Below, one piece after another: positions 36,525 through 44,528 of a stretch of DNA of 64,000 nt (positions are counted from its first letter, which is position 1; each line of letters opens with the position of its first letter). The stretch comes from Pseudofulvibacter geojedonensis. Lineage in GTDB: Bacteria > Bacteroidota > Bacteroidia > Flavobacteriales > Flavobacteriaceae. The notes beneath the pieces are model-generated. The model had not been told where the DNA came from. It did no database searches and saw nothing but the letters and a program-made list of their open reading frames with translations. Made by a program: the position numbers and the translations under genes. The stretch lies in contig NZ_JBHTJM010000002.1 in NCBI RefSeq assembly GCF_042675745.1, positions 62,001-126,000 on the forward strand, read 5' to 3'.

Positions 36525-37655
36525 CTAATTCTTATTAAAAAATTCGAGTATATTTTTAATAACTAAAACTTGATCCTCTTTTTCTAACTCATAGTATAAT
36601 GGCAACCTCAATAAAGTATCAGAATAATTCTCTACTGCCCTCAACTCTTTTCCTTCGTACATGTCATTAAAAAACGGACTTTTATGCAATGATAAATAAT
36701 GGAATACAGCTGTTATGTCTCTTTCTTTTAAAAAACGAATCAACGCTGTTCTTTCTTGTAAAGAAGAACATAATAAATAATACATATGAGCATTATTGGT
36801 ACAGTTTTCTGGAATAGTAGGCAATTTAACTTGATTAGATTTCTCTAGTTTTTTTAACCCTTCATTATATGCATTCCAAATTTGCTTTCTTTTAGCTTGT
36901 ATTTTATCTAGATTTTCTAATTGAGCCCATAAAAATGCCGAAATAATCTCAGAAGGTAAAAAAGAAGATCCTACATCTACCCATCCGTATTTATCAACTT
37001 CTCCTCTAAAAAAGGCTGAACGATTAGTTCCTTTCTCCCATATAATTTCTGATCGCTCTATAAACTCATCGTCATTAATAACTAACACTCCTCCTTCTCC
37101 AGATTGAATATTTTTAGTTTCATGAAAAGAGAAAGCCGCTAAATGACCTATACTTCCTAAAGGTTTTCCTTTGTAATAACTATCTATTGCTTGTGCTGCG
37201 TCTTCTACTACATATAACTTATGAGTATTTGCTATTTTCATTATTGCATCCATTTCACATGCTACACCTGCATAATGCACAACCACAATAGCTTTTGTCT
37301 TATTTGTTATAAGGTCTTCTAACTTAGATTCATCTATATTAGGATTATCTTTTCTAGAATCTGCAAAAATAATTTTAGCTCCTCTTAAAATAAATGCATT
37401 AGCTGTAGAAACAAATGTATAAGAAGGCATTATAACTTCATCTCCAGGTTGTATATTCAGTAATATAGCACACATTTCTAAAGCATCTGTGCAACTTGTT
37501 GTTAGCAAGGCTTTTTTTACTCCTAACTTCTTTTCGAAATAAGCCTGACACTTTTTAGTAAACATTCCATTACCCGAAATTTTACCTGAATTTACTGCTT
37601 CTTCAATATATTTGGTTTCGTTACCTGTTAAATATGGTTTGTTAAATGGAATCAT
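36525..37655 (-). CDS. rffA: dTDP-4-amino-4,6-dideoxygalactose transaminase (WecE/RffA-like)
   Basis: A 376-residue PLP enzyme of the DegT/DnrJ/EryC1 family, closest by eye to WecE/RffA, which turns dTDP-4-keto-6-deoxyglucose into dTDP-4-amino-4,6-dideoxygalactose. The diagnostic stretch is MIPFNKPYLTGNETKYIEEA, then TTSCTDALEMCAILLNIQPG, EVIMPSYTFVSTANAFILRG, HYAGVACEMDAIM, VVEDAAQAIDSYYKGKPLG and the lysine-bearing SFHETKNIQSGEGG. No genes for dTDP-glucose synthesis or dehydration (RmlA/RmlB) lie in the window, so those must be elsewhere. The NeuD-like acetyltransferase precedes it and WecF follows. Confidence 0.9.
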   Translation of the reverse strand: MIPFNKPYLTGNETKYIEEAVNSGKISGNGMFTKKCQAYFEKKLGVKKALLTTSCTDALEMCAILLNIQPGDEVIMPSYTFVSTANAFILRGAKIIFADSRKDNPNIDESKLEDLITNKTKAIVVVHYAGVACEMDAIMKIANTHKLYVVEDAAQAIDSYYKGKPLGSIGHLAAFSFHETKNIQSGEGGVLVINDDEFIERSEIIWEKGTNRSAFFRGEVDKYGWVDVGSSFLPSEIISAFLWAQLENLDKIQAKRKQIWNAYNEGLKKLEKSNQVKLPTIPENCTNNAHMYYLLCSSLQERTALIRFLKERDITAVFHYLSLHKSPFFNDMYEGKELRAVENYSDTLLRLPLYYELEKEDQVLVIKNILEFFNKN

Positions 37656-37657
37656 TA

Positions 37658-38290
37658 CTATCTTATAAATCTTGCAGGATTACCAACATACAATCCTTCT
37701 TTTTCTATATTGTTAATAAGCACAGTTCCTCCCCCCAGTTGAACATTGTTAACTGTAGTTATATTATCTATAACTGTGCTATTTATTCCTAAAATATTTT
37801 TTTCTCCAACAGCACAAAAACCTGCCAAAGCTACTCTAGGCGACAAAAAGCTATGAGCTCCTATTTTGGTATCGTGTGCAACTGTTACAGCTACATTAAG
37901 CAAGCTATTCTCCTGTATCTCTACCTGAGCATCTATTAAGCAACCTGGGTAAATTACAACACCATCTGCTATAATTGCACTTTCGTCTGCTATAACTGAA
38001 CTGTGTATCAATTTACCAAAGGGAATTACTCCTTTAAGTTTTTTATAAATATTTGATTTAAATTCAATGTGTTTATAACCAATTCCTATTAGAATAACAT
38101 CAAAAACATTATTATTAAATGCCTCTTCAATTTCTGCTATTTTCCCTAAAACTGGAATATTTTTAACTAAAGCACCTTTTGGAGTAAAATCATCAAAAAA
38201 ACCAACTACTTTATACTGCTTATCTGTTTCAGCATAATAAGCTATTTGTTGACCTAAATCTCCCGACCCTATAATAGCTAATCTTTTCAT
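37658..38290 (-). CDS. NeuD/PglD-like sugar acetyltransferase
   Basis: A 210-residue acetyltransferase of the NeuD/PglD family. An N-terminal Rossmann-like sugar-nucleotide domain starts LAIIGSGDLGQQIAYYAET, then a left-handed beta-helix runs from about residue 95, with GVVIYPGCLIDAQVEIQENS, NVAVTVAHDTKIGAHSFLSP (candidate catalytic His) and LYVGNPARFI at the end. PglD-type enzymes N-acetylate 4-amino sugars. Directly upstream of the WecE-like gene, it is the natural candidate to make dTDP-Fuc4NAc in place of the unrelated enterobacterial WecD. Confidence 0.87.
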   Translation of the reverse strand: MKRLAIIGSGDLGQQIAYYAETDKQYKVVGFFDDFTPKGALVKNIPVLGKIAEIEEAFNNNVFDVILIGIGYKHIEFKSNIYKKLKGVIPFGKLIHSSVIADESAIIADGVVIYPGCLIDAQVEIQENSLLNVAVTVAHDTKIGAHSFLSPRVALAGFCAVGEKNILGINSTVIDNITTVNNVQLGGGTVLINNIEKEGLYVGNPARFIR

Positions 38291-38928
38291 GCTTTTAAAT
38301 AATCTTTAATTTCTTGAAAGCTCTTTATACTCTTATTATAGTTTGAATAAAATCCTTCTCTATCTATTAAAACAGAATTCATATTACATTCCTTAGCTGG
38401 AATCATATCTAATTTAATAGAATCTCCTATGTAAAGTAATTCTTCTGGTTGAAAACCAGTTAAACTAATTGCTTTTTTATAAAACTTTTCATTAGGCTTT
38501 GCAACACCTAATTCTTCAGATATAGCATATGCTTTAAACTCTACACCTAGTAATGAGCTTAACAGTTTTATTAGATTTTTATTAAAATTTGAAAAGACAA
38601 ATAATGGTAAATCTATTTCTTTGAGTTCGGCAACATCATCATATATCTCCCAAGGTAGGTTCTTACAGGCGTAGAATATATCTTTTAACAATTGTTCTTT
38701 AGGAATTATACCTAAAGATAACAATAACTCACTATTAAATTTCTTATAAAACTCTTCGCCAGTAACATCTGGAAAAAAAACACATTCACTAATTAGTTTA
38801 TGATGAAACATAAACTTTTTCATATCTATATCAAAACCGCTACCAACTAATACATTTAAATAAGCTTTATAAACTTCTGGTTTATAAATTAAGGTATTTG
38901 CCGCATCAAAAACAACTGCTTTAATCAT
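38287..38928 (-). CDS. HAD superfamily hydrolase with non-standard motif I
   Basis: A 213-residue HAD protein. Motif I reads AVVFDAANTL (Asp nucleophile, but Ala where most phosphatases have the second Asp), motif II is LFVFSNFNKN, the motif III Lys is in ELGVAKPNEKFYKKA, and motif IV is LLYIGDSIKLDMIPAKE. A helical cap lies between motifs I and II. Loss of the second motif I Asp is known from HAD branches such as dehalogenases and phosphonoacetaldehyde hydrolase, so phosphatase activity is not assured. It overlaps the NeuD-like gene by 4 bases and follows the ATP-grasp gene by 5. Confidence 0.85.
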   Translation of the reverse strand: MIKAVVFDAANTLIYKPEVYKAYLNVLVGSGFDIDMKKFMFHHKLISECVFFPDVTGEEFYKKFNSELLLSLGIIPKEQLLKDIFYACKNLPWEIYDDVAELKEIDLPLFVFSNFNKNLIKLLSSLLGVEFKAYAISEELGVAKPNEKFYKKAISLTGFQPEELLYIGDSIKLDMIPAKECNMNSVLIDREGFYSNYNKSIKSFQEIKDYLKA

Positions 38929-38933
38929 ACTTC

Positions 38934-39890
38934 TTAATAAATATAGGCATTTGATTCGTCATTTAAATCTGGGTAAATAACATCCATCAATATTCTTATT
39001 GCTTTCCCCTTAGTTATTTTGGGTAGGTCTAATTTTTCTTTATATAAATACTCTTGCAAAGTATATTTAACATCTTGAAATCCGAAATTATGTCTAATAG
39101 AGTTTGTTCCTGAAATTCTACAGTTAATTTCAAAAGGTACAATTTCTCCTTTATCAGTAACTATAAATTGCATATTAGCGCTCCCTTTAATATCAATGCA
39201 ATTGATTATTTTTAATAAAATATTTTTAATCTTATCATCATATTCAGTAACTACCTCACATTGTTTGGTAGCACCATTACTCAAGCTTCTCTCTAATGAA
39301 ATAAAACCATGCAATTCATTATCTTTAGTTACATAAAATGCCGTTGTTAATTCCTTCCCTCTATGTAGCTCTTGAATAAGGTAATCTTTATCTAGATAAT
39401 TATATTGTTTTGGGTTAATTTCAATTCCCCTAGAACCTCTACCTTCTCTTGGTTTTGCTATGCACTCATTAAACTCTCCTTTATAATGAGATGGCAAAAC
39501 AGATTGAGCAAATGGAATATTATTCTGTTTATGAAAGTTGTATGTTTTGTATTTATCTATATAAACTTCTAAAGTTGAAAATGGTGAAGTAACTACAGTA
39601 CAAGCTATTTTATTGATAAATTTTGACAAATAATATGATTCATAATCTGTAGAAGGCAAAATTAAGTCTACTATTTCTTTTTTAACAATCTTTACTATTG
39701 AATCTACATAACCATCGTCATAAGCATATGGAGTAATATAAGTGGCATCACACAAATGATTACCTTCTGTGAAAGCAATAACATTTGTTCCAATAATTTT
39801 AATATTATAAGATAAAGAACGGATGTTTCTAATAATTCCTTGACCAACATTCCCTCCTATTCCAGTAACAAGTACTACTTTTTCTTCCAT
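38934..39890 (-). CDS. ATP-grasp domain protein (carbamoyl-phosphate-synthase-like)
   Basis: A 318-residue ATP-grasp enzyme of the type found in polysaccharide loci. It opens with a Rossmann-like VLVTGIGGNVGQGIIRNIRS, has a central DKYKTYNFHKQNNIPFAQS block, a nucleotide-binding CIAKPREGRGSRGIEI, LIQELHRGKELTTAFYV and a metal-binding VPFEINCRISGTNSIRHNFG. Such enzymes join a carboxylate to an amine or similar nucleophile through an acyl phosphate, so it may add an amino-acid-like group to an amino sugar; the substrate is unknown. It overlaps the upstream SDR gene by 16 bases. Confidence 0.85.
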   Translation of the reverse strand: MEEKVVLVTGIGGNVGQGIIRNIRSLSYNIKIIGTNVIAFTEGNHLCDATYITPYAYDDGYVDSIVKIVKKEIVDLILPSTDYESYYLSKFINKIACTVVTSPFSTLEVYIDKYKTYNFHKQNNIPFAQSVLPSHYKGEFNECIAKPREGRGSRGIEINPKQYNYLDKDYLIQELHRGKELTTAFYVTKDNELHGFISLERSLSNGATKQCEVVTEYDDKIKNILLKIINCIDIKGSANMQFIVTDKGEIVPFEINCRISGTNSIRHNFGFQDVKYTLQEYLYKEKLDLPKITKGKAIRILMDVIYPDLNDESNAYIY

Positions 39891-40720
39891 TCAATTAAAG
39901 ATAATACCCCTTTATCTAAATTTATTTTAGGGTTAATTGCTAATATAAGATTTGTTTTAGAATTGTCATAAACAAATGAAGGAGATAGATCTGAACCGTT
40001 AAACTTAATACTCACTTCTGGTAAATACGATTTAATCATTTCTGCTACTTCTCTATTAGAATGCGATAGAGTATTCACTGCGAGATAAATTTCATTTTTT
40101 TTCTCTAAAGAAGCTTTATATAAATACTTTACTACATCACTTACATGAATATAATTTTGTTCTCTTTCGCCATTACCAAACAAACAAATAGTTTTCTTAC
40201 TAATAGCATTGTCTATAATAATTGGCAAAAAAGTACTATTTGACATACCGCTTCCATACATAGATGAAATTCTAACTATTCCGTAATTTTTATGCTTACT
40301 AACTATTTGTTCTCCCCAAAACTTAGATATCCCATAAAAAGATTTTGGACTTATAACACTATCTTCTTTAAGAACTTGGTTTGATAAATCGTATACTGAA
40401 ACTGAAGAGCTGAAAACGATTCTAGCGTTTTTATTTTTTTGACAAATTTTGCTTACCAAAGAAACATTTGAATTAAACAAACTATCTAAATTATCTATAG
40501 AATCGCTATTAGGTATGAAAGCTGCTAAAATATAAACCGTAGTGTACTCTTTCTTACTCGACAAGGCTTGTTCTATATTGATGTAATCTACACCTTCTAT
40601 TGAATTGGCTCTATTTTTATGATATACACCAGTTACTTTTTGATTAAGGGAAATAAGGTATTTACATAAATAACTACCTAAAAAACCATTAGCTCCAACA
40701 ACTAAATTTTCATTTTTCAT
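39875..40720 (-). CDS. NAD-dependent epimerase/dehydratase family protein (SDR)
   Basis: A 281-residue extended SDR enzyme acting on nucleotide sugars. The N-terminal dinucleotide motif is VVGANGFLGSYLCKYL, the catalytic Ser region is RIVFSSSVSVYD, and the YxxxK motif appears as SFYGISKFWGEQIV. QNYIHVSDVVKYL is the sugar-binding block. The short length and small C-terminal part suggest a reductase or epimerase rather than a 4,6-dehydratase. It is the first gene after the 140-base gap with the hairpins and overlaps the ATP-grasp gene. Confidence 0.88.
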   Translation of the reverse strand: MKNENLVVGANGFLGSYLCKYLISLNQKVTGVYHKNRANSIEGVDYINIEQALSSKKEYTTVYILAAFIPNSDSIDNLDSLFNSNVSLVSKICQKNKNARIVFSSSVSVYDLSNQVLKEDSVISPKSFYGISKFWGEQIVSKHKNYGIVRISSMYGSGMSNSTFLPIIIDNAISKKTICLFGNGEREQNYIHVSDVVKYLYKASLEKKNEIYLAVNTLSHSNREVAEMIKSYLPEVSIKFNGSDLSPSFVYDNSKTNLILAINPKINLDKGVLSLIEWKKK

Positions 40721-40722
40721 TC

Positions 40723-40791
40723 TTAAAACTTTGATTTAGTTTTTACAACGGTAAACTTCTTTTTCATTTTTAAAAAATAACTTTCAAACAC
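40723..40791 (-). pseudogene. C-terminal remnant of an acyltransferase family 3 gene
   Basis: On the minus strand a 22-codon open stretch ends at TAA (40725-40723) and reads VFESYFLKMKKKFTVVKTKS then KF; an in-frame TAG lies just upstream at 40794-40792. It resembles the tail of the acyltransferase at 29139-30233 (YIEIPFLKIKKKFAVVESSN), sharing FLK-x-KKKF-x-VV. It has no plausible function on its own. It ends 2 bases before the SDR start and begins 4 bases from a perfect inverted repeat. The reading is a scar left when an acyltransferase gene was lost or replaced; the stretch is short, so chance similarity is possible. Confidence 0.5.
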
Positions 40792-40795
40792 CTAA

Positions 40796-40825
40796 ATTAA
40801 AGCTATTTAGTTAAATAGCTTTAAT
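40796..40825. repeat. Perfect 14-bp inverted repeat between HTTM and SDR genes
   Basis: ATTAAAGCTATTTA (40796-40809) and its exact reverse complement TAAATAGCTTTAAT (40812-40825) are separated by GT. In RNA this forms a long A/U-rich hairpin. No strong U-run follows on the minus strand (it continues TTAGGTG), so it is more likely an attenuator, processing site or recombination relic than a full terminator. Confidence 0.7.
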
Positions 40826-40837
40826 AATGTTCAATAT

Positions 40838-40863
40838 TAAAAGAGTTTAATCATTCTCTTTTA
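40838..40863 (-). other. Hairpin overlapping the HTTM stop codon
   Basis: TAAAAGAG (40838-40845) and CTCTTTTA (40856-40863) form an 8-bp perfect stem with a 10-base loop, and the stop codon of the HTTM gene lies in the stem. Together with the next inverted repeat it makes a double-hairpin spacer in the middle of the operon. Confidence 0.5.
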
Positions 40864-42369
40864 TATTTCTTCAATAGCTTTAATCAAATTAATCTGTGCT
40901 TTTTCTTTTAACCAAATTAACTCTCCAGCATCTTGCCAAGGTTTATCTAATTGTTTTGATAAATAATCTTTTTCCCATTTCCAATTAGGAGAATCTATTT
41001 TTTTAACCTTAATCTTGAAAGTTGCATCATTTAATGATATTCCATTTTTACGGGCCCAAAATGCAGTAAACCTAGCAATTCCATATTCAAACTTTTTAGG
41101 CTTTACTAGTGTTCCATTAGTTCTAAAGCCTAAAAAAGCCCATACAGATCCTGTGGCATTTTTATTTGCCATACCGTTCTCATTTACATACGGCAACCAA
41201 ATTTCTTTTCCATCTTTTACATAAGTTATACCTACTACATGATTGTAACCATCAAAATGCCCATCTAAAAAAACTGTATGATTTGTTATGCCTAATGTTA
41301 CTTTTGAAAAAGCAGCAATATTCTTATTTACCATATTAAACCTACTATCTAAATTAAGCATACTTAACACCTTGTAAACTTCTTTATTTAAAGGCTGCAT
41401 AAAAGCTGCATTAAAGCTTGTATTTACTTGAAAAAATAGCATCGAAATAAACAAGACTTTTAAAATCATAAACTTTCTTTTCTGGGGAACTACTCCATAA
41501 GAAACATTTGATTTAAAGATCTTTTTTATATAAAAAACCAATTTTGTCGATACTTCCCAGGAGCTTATTTTTAAGAATAATTTATCCCATAAAGAAACAG
41601 GCACCATTAAAACATAAAAACTCATCATTCCTAAAGCAAAATATGGTATAGGGAACTCTAATAAGATACCTAAATGCAAACCTACCCCAATAATCAATAT
41701 GGGTATTCTGAGTTTTTTAATAAAGAAAACAAAAACAAATATAAACTCGAAAACTAATGTTAGATACCCTAAAAATAACATAAGGTATTTTTGATTTAAC
41801 AACCACTGATCATTAAAAATAGTTATTTGAGGTGTTGATGCTGGCAACCATACTCCTAAACCATTTAACCACATTTTAGATGTTAGCTTACATAATACAG
41901 AGTCAAAATACAAAAGTCCTACACATAAAAAAAGAGGGAAATAATAATACAAAACAGAAACTTTATGATCTGATGAATTATCTTGACTTATAAGCTTGTC
42001 TATAGAAAACTCTTTAGACAAAGGTAAAAACATAGCTAAAAAATTCATTCCACAATAAACATAATCCATATGATACTCAAATGAACTAAGTGTAGAAATA
42101 AATATTAATGAAAATAAGTAATTTATAATAACCAAGAATCGAGTATGATAACCAATAACTATAAATATTAGTATTGATAACCATATAATTAACGGGTAAG
42201 TAAAGTCTAATTCAAAAGGTTTTATAAAAGGTACAGTGTCAAAAAAAAGCTGTCTATTATTGTAAATATATTTAACTTCAAAAAAAAAGTTTAAAAAATA
42301 TATAGCTCTAAAAACCCCTAAACCCGTGGCAGAAATTTTCTTTTCAAAAAGTTTATGCATCCATTTCAT
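40861..42369 (-). CDS. HTTM domain (vitamin K-dependent gamma-carboxylase-like) membrane protein
   Basis: A 502-residue protein with an N-terminal HTTM membrane domain (about seven or eight spans up to residue ~320) and a C-terminal soluble domain of about 180 residues. Recognisable parts are GLGVFRAIYFLNFFFEVKYI, VIGYHTRFLVIINYLF, SSFEYHMDYVYCGMNFLAMF, KLTSKMWLNGLGVWLP and the GLHLGILLEFPIPYFALGMM block. HTTM is the membrane domain shared with vitamin K-dependent gamma-glutamyl carboxylase; the bacterial role is not established. The gene lies 7 bases after wzt within the polysaccharide operon, so a role in modifying or exporting the polymer is inferred only from position. Confidence 0.78.
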   Translation of the reverse strand: MKWMHKLFEKKISATGLGVFRAIYFLNFFFEVKYIYNNRQLFFDTVPFIKPFELDFTYPLIIWLSILIFIVIGYHTRFLVIINYLFSLIFISTLSSFEYHMDYVYCGMNFLAMFLPLSKEFSIDKLISQDNSSDHKVSVLYYYFPLFLCVGLLYFDSVLCKLTSKMWLNGLGVWLPASTPQITIFNDQWLLNQKYLMLFLGYLTLVFEFIFVFVFFIKKLRIPILIIGVGLHLGILLEFPIPYFALGMMSFYVLMVPVSLWDKLFLKISSWEVSTKLVFYIKKIFKSNVSYGVVPQKRKFMILKVLFISMLFFQVNTSFNAAFMQPLNKEVYKVLSMLNLDSRFNMVNKNIAAFSKVTLGITNHTVFLDGHFDGYNHVVGITYVKDGKEIWLPYVNENGMANKNATGSVWAFLGFRTNGTLVKPKKFEYGIARFTAFWARKNGISLNDATFKIKVKKIDSPNWKWEKDYLSKQLDKPWQDAGELIWLKEKAQINLIKAIEEI

Positions 42370-42376
42370 AAATAAA

Positions 42377-43651
42377 TTATGAATTTAAAACATTCCAGTT
42401 CAACTTTGGTCTTACAACCCCATTCACTTTTCCTAAAAATCCATTTTCTCTTTCTACATCTTTCACTTCAAAAACCAATAACTCAGATTTTAAATATATT
42501 CGTTTCATATTTTCATCATGAATATATAAACATATTTGGTATACATCATTGTTTAAAAAATTAGAAGGTATCGTACAAGTAACTATTGTTTCTTTAGATA
42601 AATTTGAATTGATCATACTACCTGAACCAAACACCACATCGCCTTTTAATGTCATTAAATCATACCCTACAGATATCTGGCTATTCTGAGTTTTATTTAA
42701 CAGTTTTATTTTAAGTATAAATTCATTTGTTATATCAATAACATCATAAATATTTGTTGAGGATGTATTTTCTATACCCGCATATAAAATCTGTACAGAA
42801 TCGTTCCCCTCAAAAATTCCTTTTTGTTCAAAATCGATTATTTTTTCATTTTGAGCACTTGAATTTAAGTACTTAGAAATTACATCGCTAGGTCTTCCTT
42901 CAAATTCAACTTTTCCGTTATTTAAAGATATAGCTCTTGTACATAAAGTTTCTACCGCAGCCATATTATGACTTACAAATAATACAGTTCTACCTTCACC
43001 GGTAGAGATATCTTGCATTTTACCAATGGCTTTTCTTTGAAATTCAGCATCACCTACAGCAAGAACTTCATCAACTACTAATATATCTGGCTCTAAATGA
43101 GCTGCAACAGCAAAAGCTAAACGAACTTTCATTCCAGAAGAGTATCTTTTCACAGGAGTATCTATATATCTTTGGCAGCCAGAAAACTCAATAATTTCAT
43201 CAATCTTTAAATTGATTTCTTTTTTAGTCATCCCTAAAATAGCTCCATTCAAATAAATATTTTCTCTTCCTGTCATTTCTGGATGAAATCCTGTTCCAAC
43301 TTCTAGTAAAGAAGCTATTCTTCCTTTAGATTTAATGCTTCCAGTTGTTGGCCCAGTAACTCTTGATAATATTTTAAGTAAAGTAGATTTTCCTGCCCCA
43401 TTTTTACCAATAATCCCAAGCACTTCTCCTTTTTTAACCTCAAAATCAATATCTTTTATAGCCCAAACATACCCATGAGTACTTCCTGCAGTTGCTCTAT
43501 CGTTTTCTTCTCCAACCTTTAAATAAGGATCTGATTTTCCTCTAATTTTGGCCCACCAACGATTTACATCATGACTAATAGTTCCGGTACCTATAGTTCC
43601 TAATCTGTATTGTTTTGAGACATTACTAATTTTTAATATAACATCTTCCAT
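42377..43651 (-). CDS. wzt: Polysaccharide ABC transporter ATP-binding protein with Wzt C-terminal domain
   Basis: A 424-residue ATPase subunit of an ABC-2 polysaccharide exporter. Walker A is GIIGKNGAGKST (about 79-90), the signature is YSSGMKVRLAF (170-180), Walker B ILVVDEVLAVGD (190-201) and the His switch is FVSHNMAAVE. A ~45-residue insert near the N-terminus (SHDVNRWWAKIRGKSDPYL) is typical of O-antigen exporters. The C-terminal ~160 residues have the beta-sandwich layout of Wzt domains that bind the non-reducing end of a finished chain in some systems. The permease gene is 3 bases upstream. Confidence 0.93.
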   Translation of the reverse strand: MEDVILKISNVSKQYRLGTIGTGTISHDVNRWWAKIRGKSDPYLKVGEENDRATAGSTHGYVWAIKDIDFEVKKGEVLGIIGKNGAGKSTLLKILSRVTGPTTGSIKSKGRIASLLEVGTGFHPEMTGRENIYLNGAILGMTKKEINLKIDEIIEFSGCQRYIDTPVKRYSSGMKVRLAFAVAAHLEPDILVVDEVLAVGDAEFQRKAIGKMQDISTGEGRTVLFVSHNMAAVETLCTRAISLNNGKVEFEGRPSDVISKYLNSSAQNEKIIDFEQKGIFEGNDSVQILYAGIENTSSTNIYDVIDITNEFILKIKLLNKTQNSQISVGYDLMTLKGDVVFGSGSMINSNLSKETIVTCTIPSNFLNNDVYQICLYIHDENMKRIYLKSELLVFEVKDVERENGFLGKVNGVVRPKLNWNVLNS

Positions 43652-43654
43652 ATA

Positions 43655-44518
43655 CTAAACTGTATCTATAAAGGACTTTTCAGTCTTGTTAAAAACAACC
43701 ATACCAAACAACAATGTTATCAATGCTAAAGCAAAGATTTTAAGCATATCAACAAAAAGAACATCTCCTGTTCCTAAAATAATTCTTCTAAAAGATTCTA
43801 TGATAGTCGTTAACGGGTTGTACTCAACTATCCATGAATATGCTGGCAACTTAGTTTTAACCAATTCTAATGGATAAACTACTGCAGATAAATACATTAA
43901 CAACTGTACCCCAAAACTAACTAGAAAAGTTAAATCTCTATACTTAGTAACCATAGATGATATTAACATTCCTATACCTAAACCAAACATTGCCATAAAC
44001 AACACTAAAAAGGGTAAATAAAGCACACTTAATCCGATATTTACTTGCATACCATTAAAGGCATAAATTGCATAAAATATAATAAACATCAGCATCTGTA
44101 TTCCAAACTTTAACAAACCTGAAACCACTGTAGACATTGGCATAATAACTCTTGGAAAATAAACCTTACCAAATATTGCTTGATTTTTTCTAAACGTGTC
44201 AGAAGTTTGCACTAAACAATCTTTAAAGTAATTCCAAGCTGTAATTCCTGCAAGGTTAAACAAAAAAGAAGGAACAGGATCGGTAGCAATATTAGCTATA
44301 TTATTAAAAACCAATGTAAATATAACAGATGTAAACAAAGGCTGAATTATATACCACAACGGACCTAAAATTGTTTGCTTATATACAGTTATTACATCTC
44401 TTTTTACAAACAAAAAAAGTAAATCTTTATAACTCCATACTTCTTTTAAATTAAGACTTAAAAGTTTAGTACTAGGTTTAATTTCGTATAACCACCTATC
44501 CTCATTATCTCTTTTCAT
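43655..44518 (-). CDS. wzm: Polysaccharide ABC transporter permease (ABC-2 type)
   Basis: A 287-residue permease with about six membrane spans and the amphipathic N-terminus of the Wzm/TagG family (LNLKEVWSYKDLLFLFVKRD). Landmarks include YKQTILGPLWYIIQPLFTSV, the gate region WNYFKDCLVQTSDTFRKNQA and the late VVYPLELVKTKLP segment. With the adjacent Wzt it should flip undecaprenyl-linked polysaccharide across the inner membrane. It is 10 bases from the Wzc gene upstream. Confidence 0.93.
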   Translation of the reverse strand: MKRDNEDRWLYEIKPSTKLLSLNLKEVWSYKDLLFLFVKRDVITVYKQTILGPLWYIIQPLFTSVIFTLVFNNIANIATDPVPSFLFNLAGITAWNYFKDCLVQTSDTFRKNQAIFGKVYFPRVIMPMSTVVSGLLKFGIQMLMFIIFYAIYAFNGMQVNIGLSVLYLPFLVLFMAMFGLGIGMLISSMVTKYRDLTFLVSFGVQLLMYLSAVVYPLELVKTKLPAYSWIVEYNPLTTIIESFRRIILGTGDVLFVDMLKIFALALITLLFGMVVFNKTEKSFIDTV

Positions 44519-44528
44519 TAAAAGTGAT

